Part shown: positions 1 through 9,470 of the stretch, one piece after another | Position numbering within the stretch: the stretch's first letter is position 1 | Layout: each line of letters begins with the position of its first letter | Origin: Verrucomicrobiia bacterium | GTDB taxonomy: Bacteria; Verrucomicrobiota; Verrucomicrobiia; Opitutales; Cerasicoccaceae | Assembly: GCA_030432235.1 (NCBI GenBank) | Contig: JAUIHT010000011.1 | Span: 1 to 64,000, forward strand | Direction of reading: 5' to 3' | Length of the DNA: 64,000 nucleotides | The notes under the pieces: model-generated | Database searches by the model: none | Seen by the model: the letters and a program-made list of their open reading frames with translations, nothing else | Told to the model about the DNA's origin: nothing | Position numbers and translations under genes: made by a program

Positions 1-723
1 CCGTTTACGACATGCACCAAGTTTGAGTATAATGATCGTATTTTTCCCATGCGGAGGCGACTTAGCAAAGCGCAGGAGAAACGTAACTTGACCGCCCAGA
101 CGCCTCCGGACGCTCATTGGCCTGAGGAGTTTGAGTGCTTGGTCTTAAACTACGAGGAGGACACGCCAACCCCCAGCAATCGGAGGTGGGCCGAGGAAAG
201 TCTCCGTTCTCAGGCCAAGTCGGTCGGCGGGTTTCGGCACTGCCTGGTCATTCGGGACTATCCGAGTCTGGTCGCGAGTTTCCTGTACTGGTCGTGGTCA
301 CGATCAGTGGTGACTCGTGCGACTTGGATTCAGTATGCAGAATTGGCGCTGAGTCATGATATGCCCGTCATCAGTTACCGCTGCTGGCTTATGAATATTG
401 GCTACCGTGAAGATTCAGCAAAGTTATTGGGTCTGCCAGCCAGCCCGAAACTTCCGGAAAGAGTGCCTCTCTATGGTGGTGGCAGCTCATTCATTGCCGG
501 TGATCGAACTACGGGCGACATCGGCGATCCGTTGAAACGCTGGACACTCTTGCCCTTGGCGCAGCTTGAGGAAATAGTGGCGGATGAACGGTTGCGTGAA
601 TACAATGACCAGCTATTTGGTCCGACGTTGTGGCTGTCCATGGAGAACTACCTGGATGAGTGCCGAAGCACGGGCATAGACCGTGGGCAGGCTTATTTAC
701 AGACGAAGAAGAAAAACAGCTAG
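1..723 (+). CDS. Sulfotransferase-like protein, 3' part (5' end outside window)
   Basis: The reading frame is open from the first base of the window, so the ATG at 49 is probably internal and the gene starts upstream. The visible 240 residues resemble the C-terminal half of PAPS-dependent sulfotransferases: a VIRDYPSLVASF segment that matches the 3'-phosphate-binding Arg/Ser region, a following helix with a Trp-x-x-Tyr pattern, and a late GDIGDPLKRW segment like the substrate/PAPS loop. The N-terminal P-loop would lie off the window. A second, smaller sulfotransferase-like gene lies at 20813-21376 inside the secretion locus. Family assignment is by motif only; the substrate is not predictable. 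Confidence 0.5.
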   Translation, partial: PFTTCTKFEYNDRIFPMRRRLSKAQEKRNLTAQTPPDAHWPEEFECLVLNYEEDTPTPSNRRWAEESLRSQAKSVGGFRHCLVIRDYPSLVASFLYWSWSRSVVTRATWIQYAELALSHDMPVISYRCWLMNIGYREDSAKLLGLPASPKLPERVPLYGGGSSFIAGDRTTGDIGDPLKRWTLLPLAQLEEIVADERLREYNDQLFGPTLWLSMENYLDECRSTGIDRGQAYLQTKKKNS

Positions 724-823
724 CGTGCGCGTAGATGGAGTGATCTGTAAGCTGAGATACCGTGGACATCCAGTAGGGCGGGGTGTTTCGCTCTCGTTAT
801 ACTGGGGCGTTATTTTTACCAAA

Positions 824-853
824 AATGAGGAATCTGTTCATTAACTCCTCATT
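824..853. repeat. 8-bp inverted repeat AATGAGGA/TCCTCATT
   Basis: Arms at 824-831 and 846-853 are perfect complements separated by 14 bp, just upstream of the phased TTAA array and promoter of the PEP-CTERM surface protein. It may be an operator or the hairpin of a short leader. No T-run follows, so it is not a clear terminator. Confidence 0.35.
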
Positions 854-858
854 ATTGC

Positions 859-891
859 TTAACAGCCTGTTAATAGTCGACCTGCTAGAAT
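859..891 (+). promoter_or_regulatory. Phased TTAA pair plus extended -10, promoter of the PEP-CTERM protein
   Basis: TTAA at 859 and 870 (11-bp step), then TGCTAGAAT at 883-891. The distance from the last TTAA to TGCTA is identical to that at the promoters near 31021 and 31911. Predicted transcription start is about 898, giving a leader of about 70 nt. Confidence 0.55.
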
Positions 892-970
892 GAGATGGAT
901 GACCAGTTGCCCGGTCTGCACCTCTTAGCACCAGCTTCAAATGGGCCGCGATTGGGAGAAATTAAGCACA

Positions 971-3316
971 ATGAAGACTTCTCGTATAAGACTACTGATG
1001 CGTCCGTTTGCGTTTGGCGTTTTGGTGATTTTGAGCCTTAACACTGGTCTACGCGGCGACATTGTTATTACCGGGGATTTCGATCCCGTTAACTCCGATT
1101 TCTGGACCAATGGCGGCGACAGCAGTACGGACGGTGTCTTGGGCAGTACCAGTAACGCGGAGCTGACGGTGAGCAGTGGCTCCTTGCTGAATTTGCTTAA
1201 CGGCTATTTCGGCGATACCGATGGCGTTTCGGGCACGGCGACCGTCACGGGTTCCGGTTCGCAAATTGATTTCTCCGCTAACCTGGAACTGGGAAATTTA
1301 GGCACAGGCTATCTAACGATCACCGACTATGGCCTTGTGACCGCTGACTATGTCGATATCGGTGCCGAAAATGGTTCCATGGGCACTGCCACCGTACAGG
1401 AAAATGGCGAGTTGTCTTTGTCCAGCGACCTTTACGTGGGCCTTGCCGGCAATGGTTCGCTGCTCATCCAGAGCGGTGGCAATGTCGATGCCAGCAATGT
1501 CTACACGGGTGAAAAGGCGTCCGCCACCGGTTCGCTAACAGTGACCGGTTTAGGCTCCCTGCTTGATGTTACTGCCTGCTTTGAAATCGGTTCGGAGGGG
1601 AGCGGTTATTTGACGATCAGCGACAGCGGTCAGGCGATGGCTGAATGTGGCTCGATTGGTACCTACGCCAGCAGTGATGGCTACGCGACCATCCAAAGCG
1701 GAGGGAGCTTCATTTTGAGCGAAGATACGTTCATCGGTTTCGAGGGTAGCGGCACCATGCTGGTGGAAAGCGGTGGTTCGGTCAGCGCGAAGAACGCCTA
1801 CGTCGCCACCATTGATGACAGCTACGGCTTGCTGACGGTGACCGGTGTTGGCTCGAGCTTTTCCACGACCAACGACTTCAATGTGGGGGACTACGGAAAC
1901 GGCACACTGGTTATTGAAGATGGCGGTTATGTTGAGACGGGCGGAAGTGTCGGCATTGGCGTAGGTCCAGCAGCTATCGGTAAAGCCACGGTTACTGGTG
2001 CCGGATCTCAATGGAAGGTTACTTCGGGATTAAGCGTGGGGGACGGCGGTAACGGCACACTGATCATCGAAAACGGCGGTTACGTCGAGACGGGCGGAGA
2101 TGCCAATATCGGTGCGAGTTCAACAGGCATTGGTAACGCGACGGTTAGCGGCGCCGGATCTCAATGGGTGGCCTCATCCGATTTAAACGCTGGCGTAGAC
2201 GGCTACGGCTCGCTCACGGTTAGCGACAGCGGCGATGTGCAGATCGGGGGGTATTTTGGCGTGGGTGTGAACTACCGTGGAGACGCGGTGATCTCAAGCG
2301 GAGGAACGGTCAGCAGTAGCATCGTTGTTATTGGGGCTGCCGATGGAATCACAGGGAACCTTCGGGTTACGGGTGTGGGATCGACGATCACTACGTCCAG
2401 CGATTTTATTGTGGGCGATTACGGCTCTGGCAACTTGACTGTGGAAGACGGTGGCGTCGTTAATACGGGGGCGGAAAGCTATATCGGCAACGCCGCCGGC
2501 GGCTCCGGCGTAGTGACGGTCAGGGGCTCCGGATCGTGGAATGGCGATCAAAGCCTGGCCATCGGCAACGGTGGTGTTGGTGTGTTGAATGTCTCCGATG
2601 CTGGCCAGGTGAATATGGGCCGCGATATCAACGTCGGCTCCGACAGCACCTTGAATATCTCTGTGACCAACGACGGTATGGTCAATGCAGGTCTGGCGGG
2701 TGAAGAAGACTGGGGCGATTTCGTGAATTCCGGTGTGGTCAACCTCATCGCCAATTCCCTGCTGCCGGCCGGCAACTACGAGCCCATCACCGTTGGGGTA
2801 GATCGTTTCTTTACCAACAACGGCGAGATCAACGCTATTGGTGGTGCTTGGAATTCGTCTACGAATCAGTTCGAAGTCAGCGCCATCACGACTGACGGAA
2901 CGGGTGACCTCAGTGGCAAGCGCGTTAGCTATTTTAACGACTTGGTGGTGAGCTTTGCGGATGACGTTGGGGTGCAAACCTTTGAAGTGGCCCAGCTCAG
3001 CGTGGAATTCATCAATGGGCAGGAAGTGCTGGACGCCTACAGCTTTGATACGACGATTACGAGCCTGACGTTTCTGTCCATGGACATCGGTGAAGGCTAC
3101 GACGCCAACTCCATCAGCATATGGTATCTCGGCGACGGCGAAAGCGTATGGACCTTGTATGACTCCGAACTAACCGAATACCAGGGCAATTACTTCTCGT
3201 TTGCGGTCGACAGCTTCAGTAGCTACGCGGTGACTGTCGTGCCTGAGCCTTCGACCCATGCGTTGCTCTTCGCGGCCATTGTCGTGTTAGGCACGGTGGT
3301 GCGTCGTCGTCGCTAA
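971..3316 (+). CDS. PEP-CTERM surface protein built of T5SS/PEP-CTERM-associated repeats
   Basis: Secreted adhesin-like protein of about 781 residues. The ATG at 971 is preferred over 941 because GGGAGAA lies 10 nt upstream and it opens a good signal peptide (basic start, hydrophobic core, cleavage near LRG/D). The body is a tandem series of glycine- and serine-rich beta repeats with the recurring pattern GxATVTGxGSxW...LxVGxxGxGxLxIxxGGxV. This is the repeat type known from autotransporters and PEP-CTERM proteins and predicts a beta-helix. The C-terminus has the sorting signal VPEPST, a hydrophobic stretch and RRRR, so an exosortase should process and anchor it. Its stop codon overlaps the stop of the convergent giant gene. 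Its promoter has the same architecture as the T3SS promoters, suggesting co-expression. Confidence 0.85.
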   Translation: MKTSRIRLLMRPFAFGVLVILSLNTGLRGDIVITGDFDPVNSDFWTNGGDSSTDGVLGSTSNAELTVSSGSLLNLLNGYFGDTDGVSGTATVTGSGSQIDFSANLELGNLGTGYLTITDYGLVTADYVDIGAENGSMGTATVQENGELSLSSDLYVGLAGNGSLLIQSGGNVDASNVYTGEKASATGSLTVTGLGSLLDVTACFEIGSEGSGYLTISDSGQAMAECGSIGTYASSDGYATIQSGGSFILSEDTFIGFEGSGTMLVESGGSVSAKNAYVATIDDSYGLLTVTGVGSSFSTTNDFNVGDYGNGTLVIEDGGYVETGGSVGIGVGPAAIGKATVTGAGSQWKVTSGLSVGDGGNGTLIIENGGYVETGGDANIGASSTGIGNATVSGAGSQWVASSDLNAGVDGYGSLTVSDSGDVQIGGYFGVGVNYRGDAVISSGGTVSSSIVVIGAADGITGNLRVTGVGSTITTSSDFIVGDYGSGNLTVEDGGVVNTGAESYIGNAAGGSGVVTVRGSGSWNGDQSLAIGNGGVGVLNVSDAGQVNMGRDINVGSDSTLNISVTNDGMVNAGLAGEEDWGDFVNSGVVNLIANSLLPAGNYEPITVGVDRFFTNNGEINAIGGAWNSSTNQFEVSAITTDGTGDLSGKRVSYFNDLVVSFADDVGVQTFEVAQLSVEFINGQEVLDAYSFDTTITSLTFLSMDIGEGYDANSISIWYLGDGESVWTLYDSELTEYQGNYFSFAVDSFSSYAVTVVPEPSTHALLFAAIVVLGTVVRRRR

Positions 3317-6300
3317 TTGTCATTGGGTTCGCTCTTCTTGGTGGCATCATCCATCGGAGCGGCTTCGAGGTTCGAATTTATTCGCTCCTGGAATCTCAAT
3401 CGTTCCAACTCTGAAATCGTATTTTCAAGATTGTTGGGGTTGGCTTCCTGGTCTGTATCGGCGGCTTCCGCGTTCAAAATATCCTCATCTGTATCTTCCG
3501 AAATCGACCTCATAGGTTTGTTGAGATCTTCGATTTCCTCTATTTTTTTGCCCAACTCAACAAACCTGTCATTGTCTTGGGCGGATGTTGTTTTGGACGG
3601 ATTCATAGGGGCACGGGATGAGCGTCGGGGAGACCCGATAGCTCTGCCGATGGTGGGCCTGCCTGGCCGATTCGATAAGCGTATGCCGGGTTGTGGTCGT
3701 TTGCTGCTGCGGCGGGATGAGGTGGTAGAGGCTTTTGAGGACGTCTGCGGCGCAGCCGAAACCTGCAGGAATATCGAGGCTTTGTTCTTGTGGGGCCTTG
3801 GTGGTCTATTGGCGAACGACGTATCCACGTTGTCCATAAAGGCGCTCATGACGGCAGAAAGTGGTCTTTTCTTTGCATACTGCCGCATCATATCAAAGGC
3901 CGCTTGCGGCTCTGTGCCTTTTGCACCACTTAATTCGTGAGCTTGGCTGATGAGATTCGAAGCGTCATCATTGGGGTCAAATTCCTTCACCGTCTGCGCC
4001 ATGGCTTTATCGAGCGCCCTGCCGATTTTTCCCTGAAGATTCGGTTTTGACTTATACAAATCGGAAATGGAATTTTGCATGAATTCGATGTTATCCAGAT
4101 CGGAAACCGTGTCATAAAAAGACTCCAAGAGTCGAATGCCCTGCCCAGTGCTGGCCGAATACTGGGCGAAGCGGCTGGACAGTTGATTGACGATGCTGCT
4201 ATTCGGTTCGTCCGAATTGAATAATTTCTCGTGTTCCTCGAAGGTTTTCATGAGGTCCTTCTGCGTGGGCTCGTCGACAACCCGAAGCAATTGAGTTATC
4301 AATTCGTTGTTGGCGTTCTGGAGAATTTGGCGAAAAGCGGGTGACTGCTGACTGTTGTGATACTTACGCACCATGTCTTGCATCTTGGCGCCTTTAGCCA
4401 GGATGCGATCTTCCGCGCCTCGTATTTCTTCCATCAATTCGACGGACTGGCGGTCCGTCGGATCGATGGAAAGATCGTTACCCCAGGCGGCAAGGAGGTC
4501 GTTATCGATTACTTCCGGAATTTCGTTCAACTGATCCTGGGCGTCGCTCGGTTTGAGTCCGTAGAATTCAAGTCGTTTCTCGATCTGGTTCCTATGATCC
4601 GCGGGTCTGAAAGTGCTGGCTTCCTCTTTTGACTGCATGAAGACGTCGAGCGTTGCCGTGCGTACGGCATTACGTATCATGTCCGTCCTGCTGTCGCCGC
4701 GGTACATATTCACCAATGCCTGGTGATACTGCTCGAGAGCGTTGAGGCCGTTATTCTCCATGCTGGCGGATTCTTCCAGATGTTCCGCCACGTTCTTCAT
4801 CGCCTCGAATTCGGTGTACTGATTAACGAAATCCACGACGTCGCGACCTTGCTCCGTTTCGGTCAGAATCATATTCATGAATTCGACGTTTCCGGCACTA
4901 CGGACTTCTGCGAAAGTGGGTTTTTCCGAGGGTTGCTTGGCCAGCGGCTTTCCTTCCCGGTCGGTGAAGGTCAAATCCCCTACGTTCTTGGCCTGTTGTC
5001 TGGTCTGTGACTTGGTGTCAATCCAGTGCATCTTCTTTACTTCAGCTTTCTGGGCGCCTTTGAGGTCCGTCTCGTAGGTGGAAAAGATGCCGTCTATCTC
5101 CATGGTCATCTCTTTGCCTTTTTGAATCTTGTCACCAAAATCCAGGAAACGCCGGATTGCGTCGACGCCATCTCGTGCATGCTGGTAATCCTTGTCCGGC
5201 GGGTTCAGGAACTTTTCATCAAAGTGATACTTGTCCATGCGGGACTGGAGCTCCAGCTGCGCTTTGGCTTGTACATCAATTTTATTTCTGACGCGCCCCA
5301 GTTCATGCTGATGAAAGTCATAGGCTTCGCGAGCAGGGTTTTTCAGTAAGACTTCGTTGCCATTCATATCGTTGGCGCGGAAGAAGGCAGGCACGGCGTC
5401 GGATAATTTAGAAGATAGTACATTCTCTAAATCCTTAGTGTTGCTGTGAACTTTCCCGTCGTCGGCCAACTGTGTGGCCATGTGGTCAAGCAGCCGGCTG
5501 GCCCGGGCGCTTGTGGAGCCGCCAATGTCGGTATCATTCAAGTGCAGAGCAAAATCCCGGTTTTTTTGTGACCAGTCTTCGAAAGTCGCTTCGACATCAT
5601 CATCGATGGCATCGCTAAGGAGTTCCTGCACGCGTTCTCTCGTCATGCCGGTGAAGCCGTCATTCTGAAGCTGTTTGGCCAGCTCTTCGGGGAAGTTTTG
5701 GCCGGTAGGATCTTGATCATCGGATGAGGCTGCTTTTACCGCCAGCCGCCGGGCGGCGACCTGCTCTAATGCCGTGCGCTCGCCGGATTCTCTAGGGAAA
5801 AACGAATCCCTTATCCAGGACAGCATCTTGCCGTTTTCCTGCGGAATGGCATCTTCGACCTGGAGCTGCTTAAGTCCATTGGCCAGATTCCCGGAACCGC
5901 GCACCTGATCCAGCAGGGCTTCGGTTTCGGTATCGTAGTGCTTGCGCAGCACTTCGGCTTTCTTGTTATCGCCGACGGAACTGAGCTTTATTTTCAGGGC
6001 GAAGGAACTGGCTTCCCGATTGAGTGGATTGGCCTTAACAAAAGCATCGTCCACCGCATTATGAAAAGTTTGGCTCTCCGTATTCGCATTAAGTGCTAGA
6101 ATGCGTTTGTCCGTTACGTCACGGTCGCTGTTCGTTAAATAATCGACCATGGGTTTGAGAAACCCGTTTTCTGTAACCCGCTCATTAAGGGGAAGGCTTT
6201 TGAGCAAGGTCTTATCGACACAAAGATCGATGACGTCGTCCCGGCTGACACCGCCCTGTTCCAGCCCGGCGTCGATCAGATCGATGGTGGCGCGTTCAAG

Positions 6301-8604
6301 GAATGGTTGCGCGGCTAATTCCGCTTTGCCTGTCGCCAAGCGCTGGCTGTCAGCATTCAAATCGCTCATGGCCTTGTCAAAGGAGAGGTCTGCGGGGGCA
6401 ACTTCATTCGACCACATGGCGCCTTCCTTCATGCTCTCAATGCGGTCCGCATTGTTCTGCTGGAGTTCGGCGACGTCCGCCCAGGCCTTGGCAGAGAGGT
6501 CGGCATGTGTCGCTATCAGGCCAAGCGCTTCGTGCATGGGCCCGTTGTAACCGCCGCCCATATTGTACTCCGCGAGATTGTTTATGCTCTTTGCCGCATC
6601 ATCGGCCAAAGCTCTTGTGCGCGTGGCTTGAGACTTGAGAGCATCGGCCAACTGCTGGGGTGTGGCATTGCGATAATCATGCAGGAAGTCGTCTATGTGT
6701 TCGATATCGTTCGCCTCGGCATGATCGAGCAGCTCCTGAACCTTGGGGAGTACCTTTATATGGAATTTAAATTCACTATCGAGGCGTTTGTTGAATTGCT
6801 CAGCGGTTGCGTAGAGGTATGGATCCGCTTGTTTTGGCAAAAACAGATCCCTTTTTACGATCTTCCTGGCTGGGAGATTTAGCGCTGGATCCTGTTGCGC
6901 TTTCGACAGTGATTGTGCGTATGCCTGGAGCGGTCTCCTCAGGTCGCTCAGTGTTTTCGCTTGAGAGATTCCAGGCTGGTTGTCTGTGATGACGCCTATG
7001 CGTTTTTCAAAGAATTTTTTATAATAGTCGGCCTGATATGCGTTCTCGGCATTGATCTCTCTGTAGGTGTTGATTCCGTGTTCTATGACGTGGTTGGCCA
7101 GGCCTTTATCAAAAATGCCATCCTCTTTGAGCTTGTTGACACGACCTTCGACATAGCCGATTTCCTTGTCGTTCGTAACGAACTCCTCGTGCAGTTTGCC
7201 AAAGAACTCGGCGGCATGCATCCCTGGGCGCGGCGGATACTTGTCATTGCCCTGCATGTAACGGCTGGTTTCGGGCTCTTTGGAAATCTTCGCAACCAGG
7301 CCCGGAATCGAACGTTTACCATCCTCAAAGCCTTTAAGGTTTCCGTCTCCATCCTTTATTGGTGTGGAGCCAAACTGTCTGAGATCCTTTTCAATCATCC
7401 CCAGCTCATAGGTGATCACCTTTGCTTTTTGTTCATTATGCTCCTTGAAGCTTTCCGCTATCATGGCTGTGGTGACGGCTTCAGCCAGAAAATGAGGATG
7501 CTCATGGTCGCTTAAATCTTCTAATGACTTTAGGTGCGGATTGTTGAAGACGGATTTGTCACCTTTTTCCGCGCGATCTTTCTGGATCTTCGCATCCACT
7601 TGCCCGACCAGTTCCCGGAATATCCATTCGTTTTGTCTTCCTTCGTCCGCTCTCTCGAAAGCTACACCTTTTTTCTCTCGCACCTTATCGCCGGCTTCCA
7701 TGGCCATGACACGGAAGTCGGATCCAGGTGCCCCGGTGGTTAAATCTTTCGCCGCATTCCGCAAAAGCTCGGAATAGTCTTTCAGGTCTTTTTTCGCCAC
7801 GTAGCGATTCCCAATGCCCAGCAAGCGGAGGAACCCCTGCCAGAATCGGGGTTGGCTCAATGAGTTGTCTGGATTCCCTTCTTTGAATTTATTGCTGTAG
7901 CCCGTTAAGAGGTTGTCCAGTAATGCTTCTTTTTTCTCGAGGCCAAAAATGGAACGGAAAAGATTACTGACATTGCCGCTGAAACGCTTCCATAAGCCGC
8001 CTTCTATCTTGCTGCCGTCGATATTGTCGGGGCTCCAGCCAGCCTTTACTCTGGACTCATAGCCGCGCATGTGCCCGGTCAACAGTTCGTTCGCGTGACG
8101 TTGAGCCCCGGCGTCTATTTCATCTTCGTCCACCTTGTGTGTGTTGCCAAACATATCGGTCATTTCGCCGGTGGCAATGACCCGAACGTCGTCCAGGTTG
8201 TCATCCCTTTGGACCATCCCAACGCGCGAAAGATCCTTGGCCCAATGCTCATCCTTATAGTGCGTACGGAAGTTGCTCAGATCGTCGCCGATCTGGCGGG
8301 TGGATTTAGCGGCATTGCGCATCGCTCCTTGCCAGGAACTGAGGATTTCAGCGGACTTCCTTTGCTTGGTTTTTCCTGATTTGTCGATTTTTGATTTTTC
8401 GAAAAATTTTGGATCGATCTGTTTTGCTTGCTCGGATTCCCAGTTCTTTTGAATCACGGTCAGCTTTTCGTTGAGCTTGGCAAAACTAACGGTGGTTTTA
8501 CCTTGGTTCGCCATACGCTCGACATCGACCTTACTCTCATCGAGTGGGCTGGTTGCCTGCTCATAGGCACTTTTGGCGTCTGAGATGGATATTTCTTTTG
8601 ACAT
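3313..8604 (-). CDS. Giant 1763-residue protein, candidate T3SS effector
   Basis: No family is recognised. The protein is almost entirely charged and helical, with no signal peptide and no membrane segment. The N-terminus is polar and Ser/Asp/Lys rich, as in T3SS substrates. Around residues 1590-1680 it becomes Pro/Ser/Arg rich and low-complexity, followed by an acidic Asn-rich tail. It lies 50 bp downstream of a CesT-type chaperone gene on the same strand, the classic chaperone-effector pair, and at the end of the secretion locus. No catalytic motif was found, so a structural role or a large multi-domain toxin are both possible. The stop overlaps the stop of the convergent PEP-CTERM gene. 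That this is an effector is inferred from context. Confidence 0.6.
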   Translation of the reverse strand: MSKEISISDAKSAYEQATSPLDESKVDVERMANQGKTTVSFAKLNEKLTVIQKNWESEQAKQIDPKFFEKSKIDKSGKTKQRKSAEILSSWQGAMRNAAKSTRQIGDDLSNFRTHYKDEHWAKDLSRVGMVQRDDNLDDVRVIATGEMTDMFGNTHKVDEDEIDAGAQRHANELLTGHMRGYESRVKAGWSPDNIDGSKIEGGLWKRFSGNVSNLFRSIFGLEKKEALLDNLLTGYSNKFKEGNPDNSLSQPRFWQGFLRLLGIGNRYVAKKDLKDYSELLRNAAKDLTTGAPGSDFRVMAMEAGDKVREKKGVAFERADEGRQNEWIFRELVGQVDAKIQKDRAEKGDKSVFNNPHLKSLEDLSDHEHPHFLAEAVTTAMIAESFKEHNEQKAKVITYELGMIEKDLRQFGSTPIKDGDGNLKGFEDGKRSIPGLVAKISKEPETSRYMQGNDKYPPRPGMHAAEFFGKLHEEFVTNDKEIGYVEGRVNKLKEDGIFDKGLANHVIEHGINTYREINAENAYQADYYKKFFEKRIGVITDNQPGISQAKTLSDLRRPLQAYAQSLSKAQQDPALNLPARKIVKRDLFLPKQADPYLYATAEQFNKRLDSEFKFHIKVLPKVQELLDHAEANDIEHIDDFLHDYRNATPQQLADALKSQATRTRALADDAAKSINNLAEYNMGGGYNGPMHEALGLIATHADLSAKAWADVAELQQNNADRIESMKEGAMWSNEVAPADLSFDKAMSDLNADSQRLATGKAELAAQPFLERATIDLIDAGLEQGGVSRDDVIDLCVDKTLLKSLPLNERVTENGFLKPMVDYLTNSDRDVTDKRILALNANTESQTFHNAVDDAFVKANPLNREASSFALKIKLSSVGDNKKAEVLRKHYDTETEALLDQVRGSGNLANGLKQLQVEDAIPQENGKMLSWIRDSFFPRESGERTALEQVAARRLAVKAASSDDQDPTGQNFPEELAKQLQNDGFTGMTRERVQELLSDAIDDDVEATFEDWSQKNRDFALHLNDTDIGGSTSARASRLLDHMATQLADDGKVHSNTKDLENVLSSKLSDAVPAFFRANDMNGNEVLLKNPAREAYDFHQHELGRVRNKIDVQAKAQLELQSRMDKYHFDEKFLNPPDKDYQHARDGVDAIRRFLDFGDKIQKGKEMTMEIDGIFSTYETDLKGAQKAEVKKMHWIDTKSQTRQQAKNVGDLTFTDREGKPLAKQPSEKPTFAEVRSAGNVEFMNMILTETEQGRDVVDFVNQYTEFEAMKNVAEHLEESASMENNGLNALEQYHQALVNMYRGDSRTDMIRNAVRTATLDVFMQSKEEASTFRPADHRNQIEKRLEFYGLKPSDAQDQLNEIPEVIDNDLLAAWGNDLSIDPTDRQSVELMEEIRGAEDRILAKGAKMQDMVRKYHNSQQSPAFRQILQNANNELITQLLRVVDEPTQKDLMKTFEEHEKLFNSDEPNSSIVNQLSSRFAQYSASTGQGIRLLESFYDTVSDLDNIEFMQNSISDLYKSKPNLQGKIGRALDKAMAQTVKEFDPNDDASNLISQAHELSGAKGTEPQAAFDMMRQYAKKRPLSAVMSAFMDNVDTSFANRPPRPHKNKASIFLQVSAAPQTSSKASTTSSRRSSKRPQPGIRLSNRPGRPTIGRAIGSPRRSSRAPMNPSKTTSAQDNDRFVELGKKIEEIEDLNKPMRSISEDTDEDILNAEAADTDQEANPNNLENTISELERLRFQERINSNLEAAPMDDATKKSEPNDN

Positions 8605-8654
8605 GATTTTGTCGTGATTAAGGGCTGAATCGTTATGAAATCGCTTCAGGTCGC

Positions 8655-9089
8655 TTAAGGACGCAAAGCGCTGGATTCCAACATCTCCTCATGGTCGGGT
8701 GGGGCCAGGCGTGTTGCCAGGCGCTCAGAAAAAAACCTGGCGGCAACGGCAAACCCCTGGAACACCTCGACCCAAAATTCCGTATTAAGGACGGGCTCCG
8801 GGACGTTCATGGCTAAAAGCAATTCCTTCTCTATCGGGTCGTAGGCGTATTGGACGCCATAGCTGTGAATCAGTGCGAGGTTTTCGCTCAACAACTCCAG
8901 CGCCAACTCCGAGGCTTGCTCTCCGCTGACTTGAGCTAGCTTGGCGTAGAAATTGACGCTTCTGGATTGCTCATTTGCCTGAATGAGCACCGGTGTGTCG
9001 GCATAAGTGAAGGTCGCGATTCCTTCGCTACTAAGCTCAATATCGAACTCTTTTTTTACCAGATGAGTGATTTGTTCTATGAAGCTCAT
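8655..9089 (-). CDS. CesT/SycE-type T3SS chaperone, partner of the giant protein
   Basis: A 144-residue acidic protein with the alpha-beta-beta-beta-alpha layout of class I secretion chaperones. An N-terminal helix (FIEQITHLVKKEF) is followed by a strand with a short ligand loop, central strands around residues 35-50 and 85-100 (YDPIEKELLLAMNVP), and a long C-terminal helix (FWVEVFQGFAVAARFF). Such chaperones bind the N-terminus of one effector and deliver it to the SctN ATPase. The next gene downstream is the giant protein, hence the pairing. A TTAA pair lies only 7 nt upstream of the ATG, with no Shine-Dalgarno, so the start or the leader may be unusual. Confidence 0.7.
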   Translation of the reverse strand: MSFIEQITHLVKKEFDIELSSEGIATFTYADTPVLIQANEQSRSVNFYAKLAQVSGEQASELALELLSENLALIHSYGVQYAYDPIEKELLLAMNVPEPVLNTEFWVEVFQGFAVAARFFSERLATRLAPPDHEEMLESSALRP

Positions 9090-9095
9090 GTTTTA

Positions 9096-9110
9096 TTAAT
9101 AATACATTAA
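9096..9110 (-). promoter_or_regulatory. Phased TTAA pair at the chaperone start codon
   Basis: TTAA at 9096 and 9107, exact 11-bp step, 7 nt upstream of the ATG at 9089. If an OmpR-type regulator binds here, it may act as a repressor or on a transcript starting inside the gene. Confidence 0.4.
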
Positions 9111-9401
9111 TGCTTGGCATGATAGTGCCATTATAAAGGCTAATGGATGGTATCTTTAGTAAATCTAAAATAGAGGCGTATGTCGAGTGTGATTTTCCTC
9201 AAATGCCAATGTTTATAAGGATTTTTGGCGAATGTTAGAGACTTTCGGGTTTATATAGCATAAATGAAACCACATATATTCGACTCAATAAATCATGGCT
9301 AAAATTTGATGCGTTTGAGAATAGGAATAGCAGGATTATTTCCTGTTGAGTTCGTTTCTATTTATAACTAAAGAGACGACCCTAATCAGAACCATGGTTT
9401 G

Positions 9402-9427
9402 TTAATTTAATATTAATAAAATATTAA
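9402..9427 (-). promoter_or_regulatory. Phased TTAA triplet upstream of the chaperone-effector pair
   Basis: TTAA at 9402, 9413 and 9424, two consecutive 11-bp steps. Additional out-of-phase TTAA at 9407 and 9430. Probable regulator-binding array for the chaperone-effector operon. Confidence 0.5.
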
Positions 9428-9470
9428 CATTAATCCATGTGCATGGCTGGCCTTAGCGGCTTGAACGTTT

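Larger units (their letters stand above)
9090..9470. other. AT-rich intergenic region between sctN and the chaperone gene
   Basis: 381 bp without a credible gene. It holds two phased TTAA arrays (9096-9110 and 9402-9427) in strongly AT-rich DNA. It breaks the canonical sctN-O-P-Q order: nothing resembling sctO, sctP or sctQ is present. Confidence 0.6.

Noticed and set aside
2294-2977. Minus-strand frame opposite the PEP-CTERM repeats
   Set aside because: Arises from the periodic repeat sequence; no start context and no recognisable protein.
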